64,000 nt of DNA from Methylocella tundrae (lineage in GTDB: Bacteria; Pseudomonadota; Alphaproteobacteria; Rhizobiales; Beijerinckiaceae): assembly GCF_038024855.1 (NCBI RefSeq), contig NZ_CP139089.1:2762501-2826500 (forward strand), written 5' to 3'. The position numbers and the translations under genes are program-made. The number at the start of each line of letters is the position of its first letter. Positions within the stretch are counted from its first letter, which is position 1. Of this stretch, positions 45,801 through 53,803 are shown piece after piece. Under the pieces are notes generated by a model. It was not told where the DNA came from. It did not search any database and saw only the letters and a program-made list of their open reading frames with translations.

Positions 45801-47090
45801 GCGGCGTCGGGCCCGCTCGATCTCGGGCTGAAGGGCAATCTTGACGCCGGCGTCGCCAACCGGTCCTTATCCACGGCCGGGCGGCGCGTCACCGGGGCGA
45901 TCGCGGTCGAGGGCCGGCTAACAGGAACGGCGCAGCAGCCGAGCGCATCGGGGTCGGCGACGCTGTCCAATGGCGCGTTCGAGGACGCGATCCTCGGCAT
46001 CCGGCTCACCGCCATTCATGCCCGCCTCGTCGCGCAGGGCGATCATGTGACGATCGAGAACGCCTCCGCCGCGACGCGCAATGGCGGCGCCATCACGGCG
46101 GGAGGCTCGATCCGGCTGGATCCCGCCGGCGGCTTTCCGGGCGACATTCACGTCAGGGGCCAGAACGCCCAGCTTGTGCAAAGCTCGCTGGCGACGGCGG
46201 AGCTGAACTTCGACATCAATCTCTCAGGCCCGCTGGTGCGGGATCCGCGCGTCGGCGGACGGATCGACATTTTATCGCTCGACATTCCGATCCCCGACCG
46301 GCTGCCGGGCTCGTTGCAGCCTCTGCCGGGAACGCGCCACATTGATCCGACGCCGACCGCCGAGGCGCGGCTCGCCATCGCCGCCAAAGCCAAACGAGGC
46401 AGGGGCGCCGCGGCGTTCAACGCAGCGCTCGATCTCACGATCGACGTGCCGGGCCGTATTCGCGTGCACGGACGCGGGCTTAACGCTCAGCTTGGCGGCA
46501 ATTTACGCCTGACAGGCACATTGGCCCAGCCAGATCCCGTCGGCGCCTTTCATCTGATCAGCGGCGATCTCAGACTCTTAACCTCGGACCTCGATTTTAC
46601 GCGGGCCAATCTCACCTTTGCCGGGGATCTTTCGCCCGAACTCGACTTTCTGGCGACGACGCAGGCGGGCGGCGCTTCGGTCAGCGTCGCCATCACTGGC
46701 GATCCGTCGGACCCGCAATTCGTTTTTACCTCCAGCCCCGATATGCCGCAGGACGAGATTTTGTCGCGGCTGCTGTTTGGCGCGCCGTCTGGTCAGCTTT
46801 CGCCGACGCAGGCCCTGGCGCTCGCGCAGGCCGCGGCGATCTATTCGGGCGGCAATGACGCGCTTGAGGGCCTGCGCCGTTCGCTGGGGCTTGGGACGGC
46901 GAGCCAATCGAACAATCCGTTAAGTAAATTTCTCGGCGATCGCGTCAGCCTTGGCGTTCACACAGGCGCGACCGCCGCCGAGACCGGGGTCGGGATGAAC
47001 ATCACGATCTACAAGCAATTGAAGGCGAGAGGCGTGATCGATGCGACGGGCAATGTCTCGGTCGGCGTCGGCGCCGAACATGAGTGGTGA
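42810..47090 (+). CDS. tamB: Translocation and assembly module protein TamB
   Basis: A 1426-residue protein. It has one N-terminal membrane anchor (LAVALLVLLGLGVLAAGSYA, about residues 13-32), then a long repetitive beta-rich region of the type that forms a hydrophobic groove spanning the periplasm, and a C-terminal TamB/DUF490 domain (about 1080-1426; LDLTIDVPGRIRVHGRGLNAQLGGNLRLTGTLAQPDPVGAFHLISGDLRLL). TamB works with TamA to insert outer-membrane proteins and has been linked to phospholipid transport. Translation is coupled to tamA through the one-base overlap. Length is normal for alphaproteobacterial TamB. Confidence 0.93.
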   Translation: MASPRFSLHRTSALAVALLVLLGLGVLAAGSYAAEEEKGILADLISRALSTPASRVSIGAIDGALSSDATVRDLKIADRDGVWLSVNRVRIVWRRLALLQRRLEIDQLDIDQMDMPRRPVPAEAPVSGEDQPLLPELPLRVDIKQFTLARADFGQPVLGVASSFSTGGNAKLGPPSEGLQLFLDAQRLDRPATLNVRLNLVPQTQRLDLMVNLDEPAGGIISELGNIPGRPPVKLKINGSGVLDAFNAKLVFDAGQGIGATGDAMVNREGAGRRLGFNLAAEASGMLPEVAAPVFAGTTRLTGAVLFADDGAVSIQGINLAAAAARLDITGALSAAQIADIRVSAQNTPSTEGGALAKDVRIKRFAFDAHIAGPLDAPEIASTLDVEDARLPSVSLGRLEANLTMTPNGSIANTSTLLNLSADARVKGLELENPALAQAVGREARFTARGVSTTRGVIDFQTFELKSETLSAGFKGRAGRAELRGRLEVSAPDLARFGAVAGLALKGEATLKADLEGTPRSNRFTAQIDAAADRFATGITPVDGLYGGSLTLAGGVRLDADGGFGFSDLRLTGPNASARVDGAVTPKSADLTALLRIPELSKADKRTTGRAEIAAHVTGALAQPDATATISVRDASLLGRPVPRLDVVAKATNLRDAPDAHLTLDGEIDRKPARGAVHIARPKEGGVVIDGADVAIGSVTAQGGVALDPAHFAAGQFSLHAKNLDDLSALALEKLSGSLDAEVSLAHADTRQDAAIKANAEKIGGFGLGLDRLAADLALTDVYRHPIVSGSLAADEARFGGQTISRVRLNAKAGADASDIALSAAARGFNLDMRAKVVAADPVRLEIAKFEATRGRDRIALAQPAAIVIRDGGADFRSLTLSLDGGRVTIDGRAGPQLDLKVLFRAIPLSAGDVFSPGLGLSGTLEGEATIGGAPAAPTGPYRFRISQLAAPQTRNAGLPPIDVDASGRLEGTRTTLEATLKVGQSGALRVSGSAPLAASGPLDLGLKGNLDAGVANRSLSTAGRRVTGAIAVEGRLTGTAQQPSASGSATLSNGAFEDAILGIRLTAIHARLVAQGDHVTIENASAATRNGGAITAGGSIRLDPAGGFPGDIHVRGQNAQLVQSSLATAELNFDINLSGPLVRDPRVGGRIDILSLDIPIPDRLPGSLQPLPGTRHIDPTPTAEARLAIAAKAKRGRGAAAFNAALDLTIDVPGRIRVHGRGLNAQLGGNLRLTGTLAQPDPVGAFHLISGDLRLLTSDLDFTRANLTFAGDLSPELDFLATTQAGGASVSVAITGDPSDPQFVFTSSPDMPQDEILSRLLFGAPSGQLSPTQALALAQAAAIYSGGNDALEGLRRSLGLGTASQSNNPLSKFLGDRVSLGVHTGATAAETGVGMNITIYKQLKARGVIDATGNVSVGVGAEHEW

Positions 47091-47298
47091 CGCCTTTTCC
47101 CAATCCCGCGGGCGCGGGTCAGGCTGCTGAAACGAGGCGCAAGCGCGCCGCCGCCTAATCCCTGGGCGCCACGGGCAAGCCGTCCGCAACGCAGGTTAAG
47201 GAATATCAATTTCAGCCGTTATTTCTCTTGTTATGCTAAAGGGAGACTGGCCATAGTTGAGGAAATGACGACATCCCGAACTTGATGGGATCTGCGAT

Positions 47299-47952
47299 AT
47301 GGAGCCTCGCGTGACCAAGTCCGACAAATCAGGCTCGATTGAGGACGGCTTTGAAACGGGGTCGGGCGCGCCGCGCACCGCCGAGCGAACGCTCGAAGAA
47401 GCCATCGGCGCACAGATCCGGCAGCATCGGAAGCGCCTCGACATTACGGGCGGCGAGCTGGCGACGGCCGCGGGCCTTTCGACTGGCATGCTCTCGAAGA
47501 TAGAGAACGGCCAGATTTCGCCTTCCCTATCGACGCTGCAATCGCTGGCGCGTGCGCTCAACCAGCCGCTGTCGACATTTTTTACGCCCTATGAGGAACG
47601 CCATGACTGCTCCTTCGTGAAAGCGGGGCGCGGCGTCAACATCGAGCGGCGCGGCACCAAGGCCGGCCACCACTACCAGCTTCTTGGGCATTCGCTCGGC
47701 AAGGACATCGTCGTCGAGCCGTTTCTCATCCAATTGTCAGAGGAGGCGCGGCCCTACACCTCGTTTCAGCACGCCGGCGTCGAGCTCATCTATATGCTGG
47801 CGGGCAAGGTGCTCTATCGCCATGCCGACCGCAGCTATCTGCTCGAACCCGGCGACACGCTGTTTTTCGACGCGGCCGCGCCGCATGGGCCGGAGGAGCT
47901 GACCGAACTTCCGATGACCTATCTTTCAATCATCATCTATCCGAACGACTGA
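47299..47952 (+). CDS. XRE-family regulator with C-terminal cupin domain
   Basis: A 217-residue protein. The helix-turn-helix is at about 37-90 (AQIRQHRKRLDITGGELATAAGLSTGMLSKIENGQISPSLSTLQSLARAL) and the cupin_2 domain at about 140-215 (TSFQHAGVELIYMLAGKVLYRHADRSYLLEPGDTLFFDAAAPHGP). The cupin keeps a His and Glu that could bind metal or a small ligand. It is encoded in the same direction just upstream of the mgs cluster. Regulators of this type neighbour methylamine and amine-use genes, so control of mgsA is likely but not shown. Confidence 0.9.
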   Translation: MEPRVTKSDKSGSIEDGFETGSGAPRTAERTLEEAIGAQIRQHRKRLDITGGELATAAGLSTGMLSKIENGQISPSLSTLQSLARALNQPLSTFFTPYEERHDCSFVKAGRGVNIERRGTKAGHHYQLLGHSLGKDIVVEPFLIQLSEEARPYTSFQHAGVELIYMLAGKVLYRHADRSYLLEPGDTLFFDAAAPHGPEELTELPMTYLSIIIYPND

Positions 47953-47995
47953 CGGCGCGGGCTTCGCCCCGGCTTTGGCGCGCTTCGTAAAAATT

Positions 47996-48009
47996 ATCTT
48001 TTCGAAGAT
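47996..48009. promoter_or_regulatory. Perfect palindrome ahead of the mgsA promoter
   Basis: ATCTTTTCGAAGAT is a perfect 14-bp palindrome (arms ATCTT and AAGAT, centre TTCG) in the 132-bp space between the XRE-cupin gene and mgsA, about 10 bp upstream of the -35 region. It is a candidate operator, possibly for the XRE-cupin protein, or a small transcription-end stem after that gene. Confidence 0.45.
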
Positions 48010-48019
48010 CATTTTCCGC

Positions 48020-48062
48020 TTGCTGTTTCCTATAGCGACGTATAATTTCTTTAGAAGAAATT
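48020..48062 (+). promoter_or_regulatory. mgsA promoter with overlapping inverted-repeat operator
   Basis: A perfect TATAAT lies at 48041-48046. The best -35 is TTGCTG at 48020-48025 with a short 15-bp spacer, so the promoter is probably weak or activated. An inverted repeat, AATTTCT (48044-48050) and AGAAATT (48056-48062) with spacer TTAGA, overlaps the -10 box. A repressor bound there would block the polymerase. The start codon is at 48085, behind a purine-rich GGGAG. Confidence 0.5.
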
Positions 48063-48084
48063 GTCGACGGGAGACATTTGAGCG

Positions 48085-48984
48085 ATGTGCGGCATAGTGG
48101 GATTGTTCCTTAAGGACCCGTCGCTTGAGCCGGATCTTGGCCGGCATCTTGCGGTGATGCTTGAGACGATGACGGCGCGGGGTCCGGACAGCGCTGGTTT
48201 TGCGATTTATGGCGATGGCTCGCCGGAGCGGATCAAGATCACGCTTCGCGCGGGGCGTTTGTTTGACGCCGGGGCGCTGGCTGTATCGCTGGCTTCGGCG
48301 CTTGATGGCGAGGTCGACGTCGTCGCGCGGGGCACGCATGTTGTGGTGACGGTTGCGGCGGAGCAGGCGGGCCTGGCGCTGTCGGCGATCGGGGATCTTG
48401 ACGATGATCTGACGGTGAGTTCGGTCGGCTCGCATATGGAGCTTTACAAGGAGGTTGGACTTCCGGCGGATGTTGCGCGGCGGTTCGGTCTTTCGCGGAT
48501 GAGCGGGACGCATGGCGTCGGGCATACGCGGATGGCGACGGAATCGGCGGTGACGACGGCTGGGGCGCATCCATTTTCGACGGGCAAGGACCAGTGCCTT
48601 GTGCACAATGGCTCGCTTTCGAACCACAATGAGCTGCGCCGCCGGCTGACGCGCGAGGGGATTTCGTTTGCGACGGAGAATGATTCGGAAGTCGCCGCCG
48701 GCTATCTGTCGTGGCGTCTTGCGCAGGGGGAAAGCCTTGGCGGCGCGCTTGAAGCCTCGCTGAAGGATCTCGACGGCTTCTACACTTTCGTGGTCGGCAC
48801 CGACACGGGCTTTGGCGTGTTGCGCGATCCGATCGGCTGCAAGCACGCGGTGATGGCGGAGACCGAGCAATATGTCGCGTTCGGCACCGAATATCGCGCT
48901 CTGAGCCGCCTGCCGGGCATCGAAAACGCCCGCGTCTTCGAGCCCAATCCCGCCACCGTCTATTTCTGGGACCGCGCCGCATGA
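48085..48984 (+). CDS. mgsA: N-methylglutamate synthase subunit A (class II glutamine amidotransferase)
   Basis: A 299-residue glutamine amidotransferase-like protein. Met-Cys-Gly-Ile-Val at the N-terminus exposes Cys2 as nucleophile after Met removal. GHTRMATES, HNGSLSNHNELR and ENDSEVAAGYLSW follow the class II (PurF/GltS-type) pattern. With MgsB and MgsC it forms N-methylglutamate synthase, which uses gamma-glutamylmethylamide or methylamine to make N-methylglutamate. Homologous glxB proteins exist, but the gmaS-mgd context decides. The next gene overlaps by 4 bp. Codon style changes near 48690, noted separately. Confidence 0.92.
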   Translation: MCGIVGLFLKDPSLEPDLGRHLAVMLETMTARGPDSAGFAIYGDGSPERIKITLRAGRLFDAGALAVSLASALDGEVDVVARGTHVVVTVAAEQAGLALSAIGDLDDDLTVSSVGSHMELYKEVGLPADVARRFGLSRMSGTHGVGHTRMATESAVTTAGAHPFSTGKDQCLVHNGSLSNHNELRRRLTREGISFATENDSEVAAGYLSWRLAQGESLGGALEASLKDLDGFYTFVVGTDTGFGVLRDPIGCKHAVMAETEQYVAFGTEYRALSRLPGIENARVFEPNPATVYFWDRAA

Positions 48985-49688
48985 CCACTCAATTTTCAGC
49001 GAAAGCGGTCGACCTCGCCGCGACTTCGGTGCGTGAACTCAACGCCGCCCTTCACGCGATCAGGGAAGGCGGCAATGTCGCGCGCTGGCAGGTTCTCAAT
49101 CCGCGCGGCGTGCACGCCGTGGCGGCCGGCGTCGACGCCGACGTGACGATCGAGATCGACGGCGACGTCGGCTATTACTGCGCCGGCATGAACAAGCGCG
49201 CGACGGTGATCGTCAACGGCAGCGCCGGGCTTGGCCTTGGCGAGAATATGATGTCGGGCCTCATCTATGTGAAGGGCGACGCCAGCCAGGCGGCGGGCGC
49301 GACGGCGCATGGCGGCGCCATCGTCATCGAGGGCAACGCTTCGGGGCGCTGCGGCATTTCGATGAAGGGGGTCGACATTATCGTCAAGGGCTCGATCGGG
49401 CCGATGTCCGCCTTCATGGCGCAGGCGGGGACGCTCGCCGTGTTTGGCGACGCCGGCGACGCGCTCGGCGATTCGATCTATGAGGCGAAGCTTTATGTGC
49501 GCGGCGCGGTGAAGAGCCTTGGCGCGGACTGCGTCGAAAAGCCGATGGACGACATGCATCGCGCCGAGCTCTACGCGACGCTGGAGCGGGCGGGCGCGGC
49601 GGGCGAAGTCGACGTCGGCGAGTTCAGGCGCTACGGCTCGGCGCGCGCGCTCTACCATTTCCATGTCGACAATGCGGGGGCCTATTGA
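48981..49688 (+). CDS. mgsB: N-methylglutamate synthase subunit B (GltB C-terminal GXGXG domain)
   Basis: A 235-residue protein matching the GXGXG beta-helix domain at the C-terminus of the glutamate synthase large subunit. Glycine-rich turns such as GDVGYYCAGMNKRATVIVNGSAGLGLGENMMSGLIYVKGDASQAAG and GRCGISMKGVDIIVKGSIG define the helical rungs. It is a structural subunit of N-methylglutamate synthase. Its ATG overlaps the end of mgsA and its stop overlaps mgsC by 4 bp, giving a coupled mgsABC. Confidence 0.92.
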   Translation: MTTQFSAKAVDLAATSVRELNAALHAIREGGNVARWQVLNPRGVHAVAAGVDADVTIEIDGDVGYYCAGMNKRATVIVNGSAGLGLGENMMSGLIYVKGDASQAAGATAHGGAIVIEGNASGRCGISMKGVDIIVKGSIGPMSAFMAQAGTLAVFGDAGDALGDSIYEAKLYVRGAVKSLGADCVEKPMDDMHRAELYATLERAGAAGEVDVGEFRRYGSARALYHFHVDNAGAY

Positions 49689-51022
49689 TGAACGATCAGA
49701 TTCGTATCCCGCGCACCTTGCCGCGCTATTCGGCGACGTTCGATCCGCAGACGATGTCGGAGATCCGGCGCGCGGCGGCGACGGGCATTTACGACATCCG
49801 CGGCGGCGGCGCCAAACGCAAGGTTCCGCATTTCGACGACCTCCTGTTTCTCGGCGCCTCGATGTCGCGCTATCCGCTCGAGGGCTATCGCGAGAGATGC
49901 GACACCTCGGTGGTGCTCGGCGCGCGCTTCGCCAAGAAGCCGATCGAACTGAAGATCCCGATCACCATCGCGGGCATGAGCTTTGGCTCGCTCTCGGCGC
50001 AGGCGAAGGAGGCGCTGGGGCGCGGCGCCTCGGTGGTTGGCACGTCGACGACAACCGGCGACGGCGGCATGACGCAGGAGGAGCGCGGCCATTCCTCGAT
50101 CCTCGTCTATCAGTATCTGCCCTCGCGCTATGGCATGAACCCCGACGATCTGCGCCGGGCGGACGCCATCGAGGTGGTGATCGGACAGGGCGCGAAGCCG
50201 GGCGGCGGCGGCATGCTGCTTGGCCAGAAGATCTCGAAGCGCGTCGCCGAGATGCGCACGCTGCCGGAAGGCATCGACCAGCGCTCGTCCTGCCGCCACC
50301 CCGACTGGACCGGGCCGGACGATCTCGAAATCAAGATCGAGGAGCTGCGCGAGATCACCGACTGGGAGAAGCCGATCTATGTGAAGGTCGGCGCGTCGCG
50401 GCCCTATTACGACACCGCGCTGGCGGTGAAGGCGGGCGCCGACGTGATCGTTCTCGACGGCATGCAGGGCGGCACGGCGGCGACGCAGGAAGTGTTCATC
50501 GAACATGTCGGCATTCCGATTCTGGCGGCGATCCGGCCGGCCGTGCAGGCGCTGCGCGACCTTGGCATGCACCGCAAGGTGCAGCTCATCGTCTCGGGTG
50601 GCATCCGCAACGGCGCCGACGTCGCCAAGGCTTTGGCGCTTGGCGCGGACGTCGCCTCGATCGGCACGGCGGCTCTCGTCGCGCTGGGCGACAACGACCC
50701 GCATCTTGAGGCCGAATATCAGGCCCTTGGCACGACCGCCGGCGCCTATGACGACTGGCATGAAGGGCGCGATCCGGCCGGCATCACGACGCAGGACCCC
50801 GAGCTCGCAAAGCGGCTTGACCCGATCGCGGCCGGGCGCCGGCTCGCCAATTATCTGTCGGTGCTGACGCTCGAGACGCAGACCATTGCGCGCGCCTGCG
50901 GCAAGAGCCATGTGCATAATCTCGAGCCGGAGGATCTTGTGGCGCTGACGGTGGAGGCCGCCGCCATGGCCGGCGTTCCGCTCGCCGGGACGTCGTGGAT
51001 TCCGGGAGCCGGAGAACGATAG
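49685..51022 (+). CDS. mgsC: N-methylglutamate synthase subunit C (FMN-binding glutamate synthase-like)
   Basis: A 445-residue protein resembling the FMN-binding central domain of glutamate synthase. It contains ITIAGMSFGSLSAQAKEALGRGASVVGTSTTTGDGGMTQEERG, EVVIGQGAKPGGGGMLLGQKIS, VKVGASRPYYDTALAVKAGADVIVLDGMQGGTAATQEVFIEHVG and LIVSGGIRNGADVAKALALGADVASIGTAALVALG, which are the FMN/2-iminoglutarate-site motifs. It is the catalytic core of N-methylglutamate synthase. A perfect 10-bp hairpin lies between its stop and gmaS. Confidence 0.93.
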   Translation: MMNDQIRIPRTLPRYSATFDPQTMSEIRRAAATGIYDIRGGGAKRKVPHFDDLLFLGASMSRYPLEGYRERCDTSVVLGARFAKKPIELKIPITIAGMSFGSLSAQAKEALGRGASVVGTSTTTGDGGMTQEERGHSSILVYQYLPSRYGMNPDDLRRADAIEVVIGQGAKPGGGGMLLGQKISKRVAEMRTLPEGIDQRSSCRHPDWTGPDDLEIKIEELREITDWEKPIYVKVGASRPYYDTALAVKAGADVIVLDGMQGGTAATQEVFIEHVGIPILAAIRPAVQALRDLGMHRKVQLIVSGGIRNGADVAKALALGADVASIGTAALVALGDNDPHLEAEYQALGTTAGAYDDWHEGRDPAGITTQDPELAKRLDPIAAGRRLANYLSVLTLETQTIARACGKSHVHNLEPEDLVALTVEAAAMAGVPLAGTSWIPGAGER

Positions 51023-51054
51023 CGGGCGCAGACCCACGTCGCCTCAGCTGTGGA

Positions 51055-51080
51055 CTTCGAATTGCTTGAACAATTCGAAG
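51055..51080 (+). promoter_or_regulatory. Perfect 10-bp inverted repeat between mgsC and gmaS
   Basis: CTTCGAATTG (51055-51064) and CAATTCGAAG (51071-51080) form perfect arms around CTTGAA. There is no T-run after it, so it is not a classical terminator. It may act as an mRNA processing or stabilising stem allowing different dosage of gmaS and mgsABC, or as an operator. The gmaS start lies 46 bp downstream. Confidence 0.6.
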
Positions 51081-51126
51081 GTTCGTATCGGCCAACCAAC
51101 GGTCACAATATTTGGAGAGGAAGCTT

Positions 51127-52428
51127 ATGTCGACCCTGCTATCGGAAGTCGCCGCGGAGCGCGGCATCAAGAACTTCCTGGTATCCTACACGGATCTGTT
51201 CGGCCACATGCGCGCCAAGCTGGTGCCGGCGCGGGCGATCGACAAGATGGCGCGCGACGGCGCGGGCTTTGCGGGCTTTGCGACCTGGCTCGATATGACG
51301 CCCGCCATGCCGGACATGTTCGCGGTGCCGGATCCGGACAGCCTCATCCAGCTGCCGTGGAAGCGGGAAGTCGGCTGGCTCGCCGCCGATCTCTACATGG
51401 AAGGCAAGCCGGTCGATCAGGGCCCGCGCAATGTGCTGAAGCGCCTCATCGCCGAACTGAAAGAGCTTGGCTATGAGATGCGGGCCGGCGTCGAATGCGA
51501 GTTTTTCCTGCTCGCGCCCGACGGCTCCTGCATCGCGGACGGCGCCGACAAGCAGGCGAAGTCCTGCTATGACCAGCAGGCGCTGATGCGGCGCTATGAG
51601 GTCATCACCGAGATCTCGGAAGCGATGGACGAGCTCGGCTGGAAGCCCTATCAGAGCGACCATGAGGACGCCAACGGGCAGTTCGAGATGAACTGGGAAT
51701 ATGACGAGGCGCTGAAGACCGCCGACCGGCACTCCTTCTTCAAATATATGGTGAAGTCGCTGGCCGAGAAACACGGCATGCGGGCGACCTTCATGCCGAA
51801 GCCGTTCCTCAATCTGACCGGCTCTGGATGCCACTCGCATGTGTCGCTCTGGCGCGGCGAGGACAACGCCTTTGAAGACAAGGACGGCGAGCTTGGCGTC
51901 TCGGAGCTCGGCTACCGTTTCCTCGGCGGCCTGATGGAGCACGCCGACGCGCTCTGCGCCCTCACCAATCCGACGGTCAACTCCTACAAGCGCCTCAGCG
52001 CGCCGCGCACCACCTCCGGCGCGACCTGGGCGCCGAACTCGATCACCTACACCGGCAACAACAGGACGCATATGATCCGCATTCCCGAAGGCGGACGCTT
52101 CGAGTTCCGCCTCGCCGACGGCGCGACGAATCCCTATCTGCTGCAGGCCAGCGTCCTCGTCGCCGGCCTTGACGGAATGAAGAGCAACCGTCATCCGGGC
52201 GAGCGCTCCGACTTCGACATGTACGCCGAGCCGCACAAGGTCAATGGCGCGAAGAAGCTGCCGCAGAATCTGCTCGACGCGCTCCGTCTCTTCGAATCCT
52301 CCAAGATCGTCAAGGAGGGCCTTGGCGAGTCCTTCGTCAGCTCCTACGCCAAGCTCAAGCACCAGGAATGGCAGGACTATACGCGCCATCTCAGCGACTG
52401 GGAGCGCGACCACACGCTGGATTGCTGA
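51127..52428 (+). CDS. gmaS: Gamma-glutamylmethylamide synthetase (glutamine synthetase family)
   Basis: A 433-residue member of the glutamine synthetase superfamily. Motifs include SYTDLFGHMRAKLVP, VECEFFLL, NGQFEMNWEYDEAL, TGSGCHSHVSLW, KRLSAPRTTSGATWAPNSITYTGNNRTHMIRIPEGGRFEFRLADGATNPYL. GmaS ligates methylamine to glutamate with ATP. The neighbouring mgsABC and mgdABCD identify it as GmaS rather than ordinary GlnA, which would also show the C-terminal adenylylation-type site. ATG at 51127 has GGAGAGG upstream. It is a marker for the N-methylglutamate pathway. Confidence 0.94.
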   Translation: MSTLLSEVAAERGIKNFLVSYTDLFGHMRAKLVPARAIDKMARDGAGFAGFATWLDMTPAMPDMFAVPDPDSLIQLPWKREVGWLAADLYMEGKPVDQGPRNVLKRLIAELKELGYEMRAGVECEFFLLAPDGSCIADGADKQAKSCYDQQALMRRYEVITEISEAMDELGWKPYQSDHEDANGQFEMNWEYDEALKTADRHSFFKYMVKSLAEKHGMRATFMPKPFLNLTGSGCHSHVSLWRGEDNAFEDKDGELGVSELGYRFLGGLMEHADALCALTNPTVNSYKRLSAPRTTSGATWAPNSITYTGNNRTHMIRIPEGGRFEFRLADGATNPYLLQASVLVAGLDGMKSNRHPGERSDFDMYAEPHKVNGAKKLPQNLLDALRLFESSKIVKEGLGESFVSSYAKLKHQEWQDYTRHLSDWERDHTLDC

Positions 52429-52498
52429 AACGCAGCCTCATGGGCGCCGGCGCGCGGCGCCCGCGTCGATCACAAATCCGCGCCGAAAGATATGACGG

Positions 52499-53749
52499 AT
52501 GACATTCTCCGGCTTTGAGCTTTTGAAGAACGCGCTGAACGGCGGCGCCGGCTGGACGCCGCACTGGCGCAAGGCGCAGCCGAAGGCGGCCTATGACGTG
52601 ATTGTCATCGGCGGCGGCGGCCACGGCCTCGCCACCGCCCATTATCTCGCCAGGGAATTCGGAATCCGCGACGTCGCGGTGATCGAAAAAGGCTGGATCG
52701 GCTCCGGCAACGCCGGACGCAACACGACGATCATCCGGTCGAACTATCTGCTTGCCGGCAACATCCCTTTTTATGAACTCGGCATGAAATTGTGGGAGGG
52801 GCTGGAGCAGGACCTCAACTACAACGCCATGGTGTCGCAGCGCGGCGTGCTCAACCTCTGTCACAGCGACGCGCAGCGCGACGCTTTCGCGCGGCGCGGC
52901 AACGCCATGCGGCTCAATGGCGTCGACGCGGAGCTGCTCGACCGCGAGGGCGTGCGGAAAATGGCGCCCTATCTCGATTTCGACAACGCCCGCTTCCCGG
53001 TGCAGGGCGGCCTGCTGCAGCGGCGCGGCGGCACGGCGCGCCACGACGCCGTGGTGTGGGGCTATGCGCGCGCCGCCGACCGGCGCGGCGTCGACATCGT
53101 GGAGAACTGCGAAGTCACCGGCCTCAGGCAGGAGAACGGCAAGATCATCGGCGTCGAGACGACGCGAGGCTTTATCGGCGCGCGGCGCGTCGGCGTCTCG
53201 GTCGCCGGCAACTCGTCCCGCGTGGCCTCGCTCGCCGGACTGCGGCTGCCGATCGAAAGCTATGCGTTGCAGGCCTTTGTGTCCGAAAGCCTGAAGCCGG
53301 TGATCGACTGCGTCGTCACTTTCGGCGCCGGGCATTTTTACATCTCGCAATCGGACAAGGGCAGCCTCGTCTTCGGCGGCGATCTTGAGCCCTATCCGTC
53401 CTATGCGCAGCGCGGCAGCCTCGCAATCTTCGCCGACGTCGCCGAAAACGCCATGGCCCTGATGCCGATGCTCGGGCGCCTGCGCATTCTGCGCAGCTGG
53501 GGCGGCCTCATGGACATGAGCATGGACGGCTCGCCGATCATCGACAGGACGCCGGTCGACGGGCTGTTCTTCAATGGCGGCTGGTGCTACGGCGGCTTCA
53601 AGGCGACGCCGGCGGCGGGCTTCTGCTTCGCGCATCTGATCGCCAAAGGCGAGCCGCATCCGGCCGCCGCGGCCTACCGGCTCGACCGTTTCGAAAGCGG
53701 CCGCGTCATCGATGAAAAGGGCGCCGGTCCGTCGCCCAATCTGCATTGA
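52499..53749 (+). CDS. mgdA: N-methylglutamate dehydrogenase subunit A (sarcosine oxidase beta-like)
   Basis: A 416-residue FAD-dependent DAO-family protein. The Rossmann motif VIVIGGGGHGLATAHYLAREFG is near residue 33 and GWIGSGNAGRNTTIIRSNYLL next to it is the flavin-contact segment of heterotetrameric sarcosine oxidase beta subunits. LRSWGGLMDMSMDGSPIIDRTP and NGGWCYGGFKATPAAG close the flavin site. In the N-methylglutamate dehydrogenase complex it oxidises the N-methyl group. The order mgdA-B-C-D matches the soxB-D-A-G order. An ATG five bases upstream is in a different frame and is ignored. Confidence 0.92.
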   Translation: MTFSGFELLKNALNGGAGWTPHWRKAQPKAAYDVIVIGGGGHGLATAHYLAREFGIRDVAVIEKGWIGSGNAGRNTTIIRSNYLLAGNIPFYELGMKLWEGLEQDLNYNAMVSQRGVLNLCHSDAQRDAFARRGNAMRLNGVDAELLDREGVRKMAPYLDFDNARFPVQGGLLQRRGGTARHDAVVWGYARAADRRGVDIVENCEVTGLRQENGKIIGVETTRGFIGARRVGVSVAGNSSRVASLAGLRLPIESYALQAFVSESLKPVIDCVVTFGAGHFYISQSDKGSLVFGGDLEPYPSYAQRGSLAIFADVAENAMALMPMLGRLRILRSWGGLMDMSMDGSPIIDRTPVDGLFFNGGWCYGGFKATPAAGFCFAHLIAKGEPHPAAAAYRLDRFESGRVIDEKGAGPSPNLH

Positions 53750-53803
53750 GATGATAATCGTCATGAATGATCGTCACCGGCGCCCGGCACAAGGTTTTGA
53801 CGC

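Noticed and set aside
48085..51022. Reading the three genes as glxBCD of another glutamate-synthase-like system
   Set aside because: The proteins are homologous, but the adjacent gmaS and mgdABCD make N-methylglutamate synthase the better assignment.
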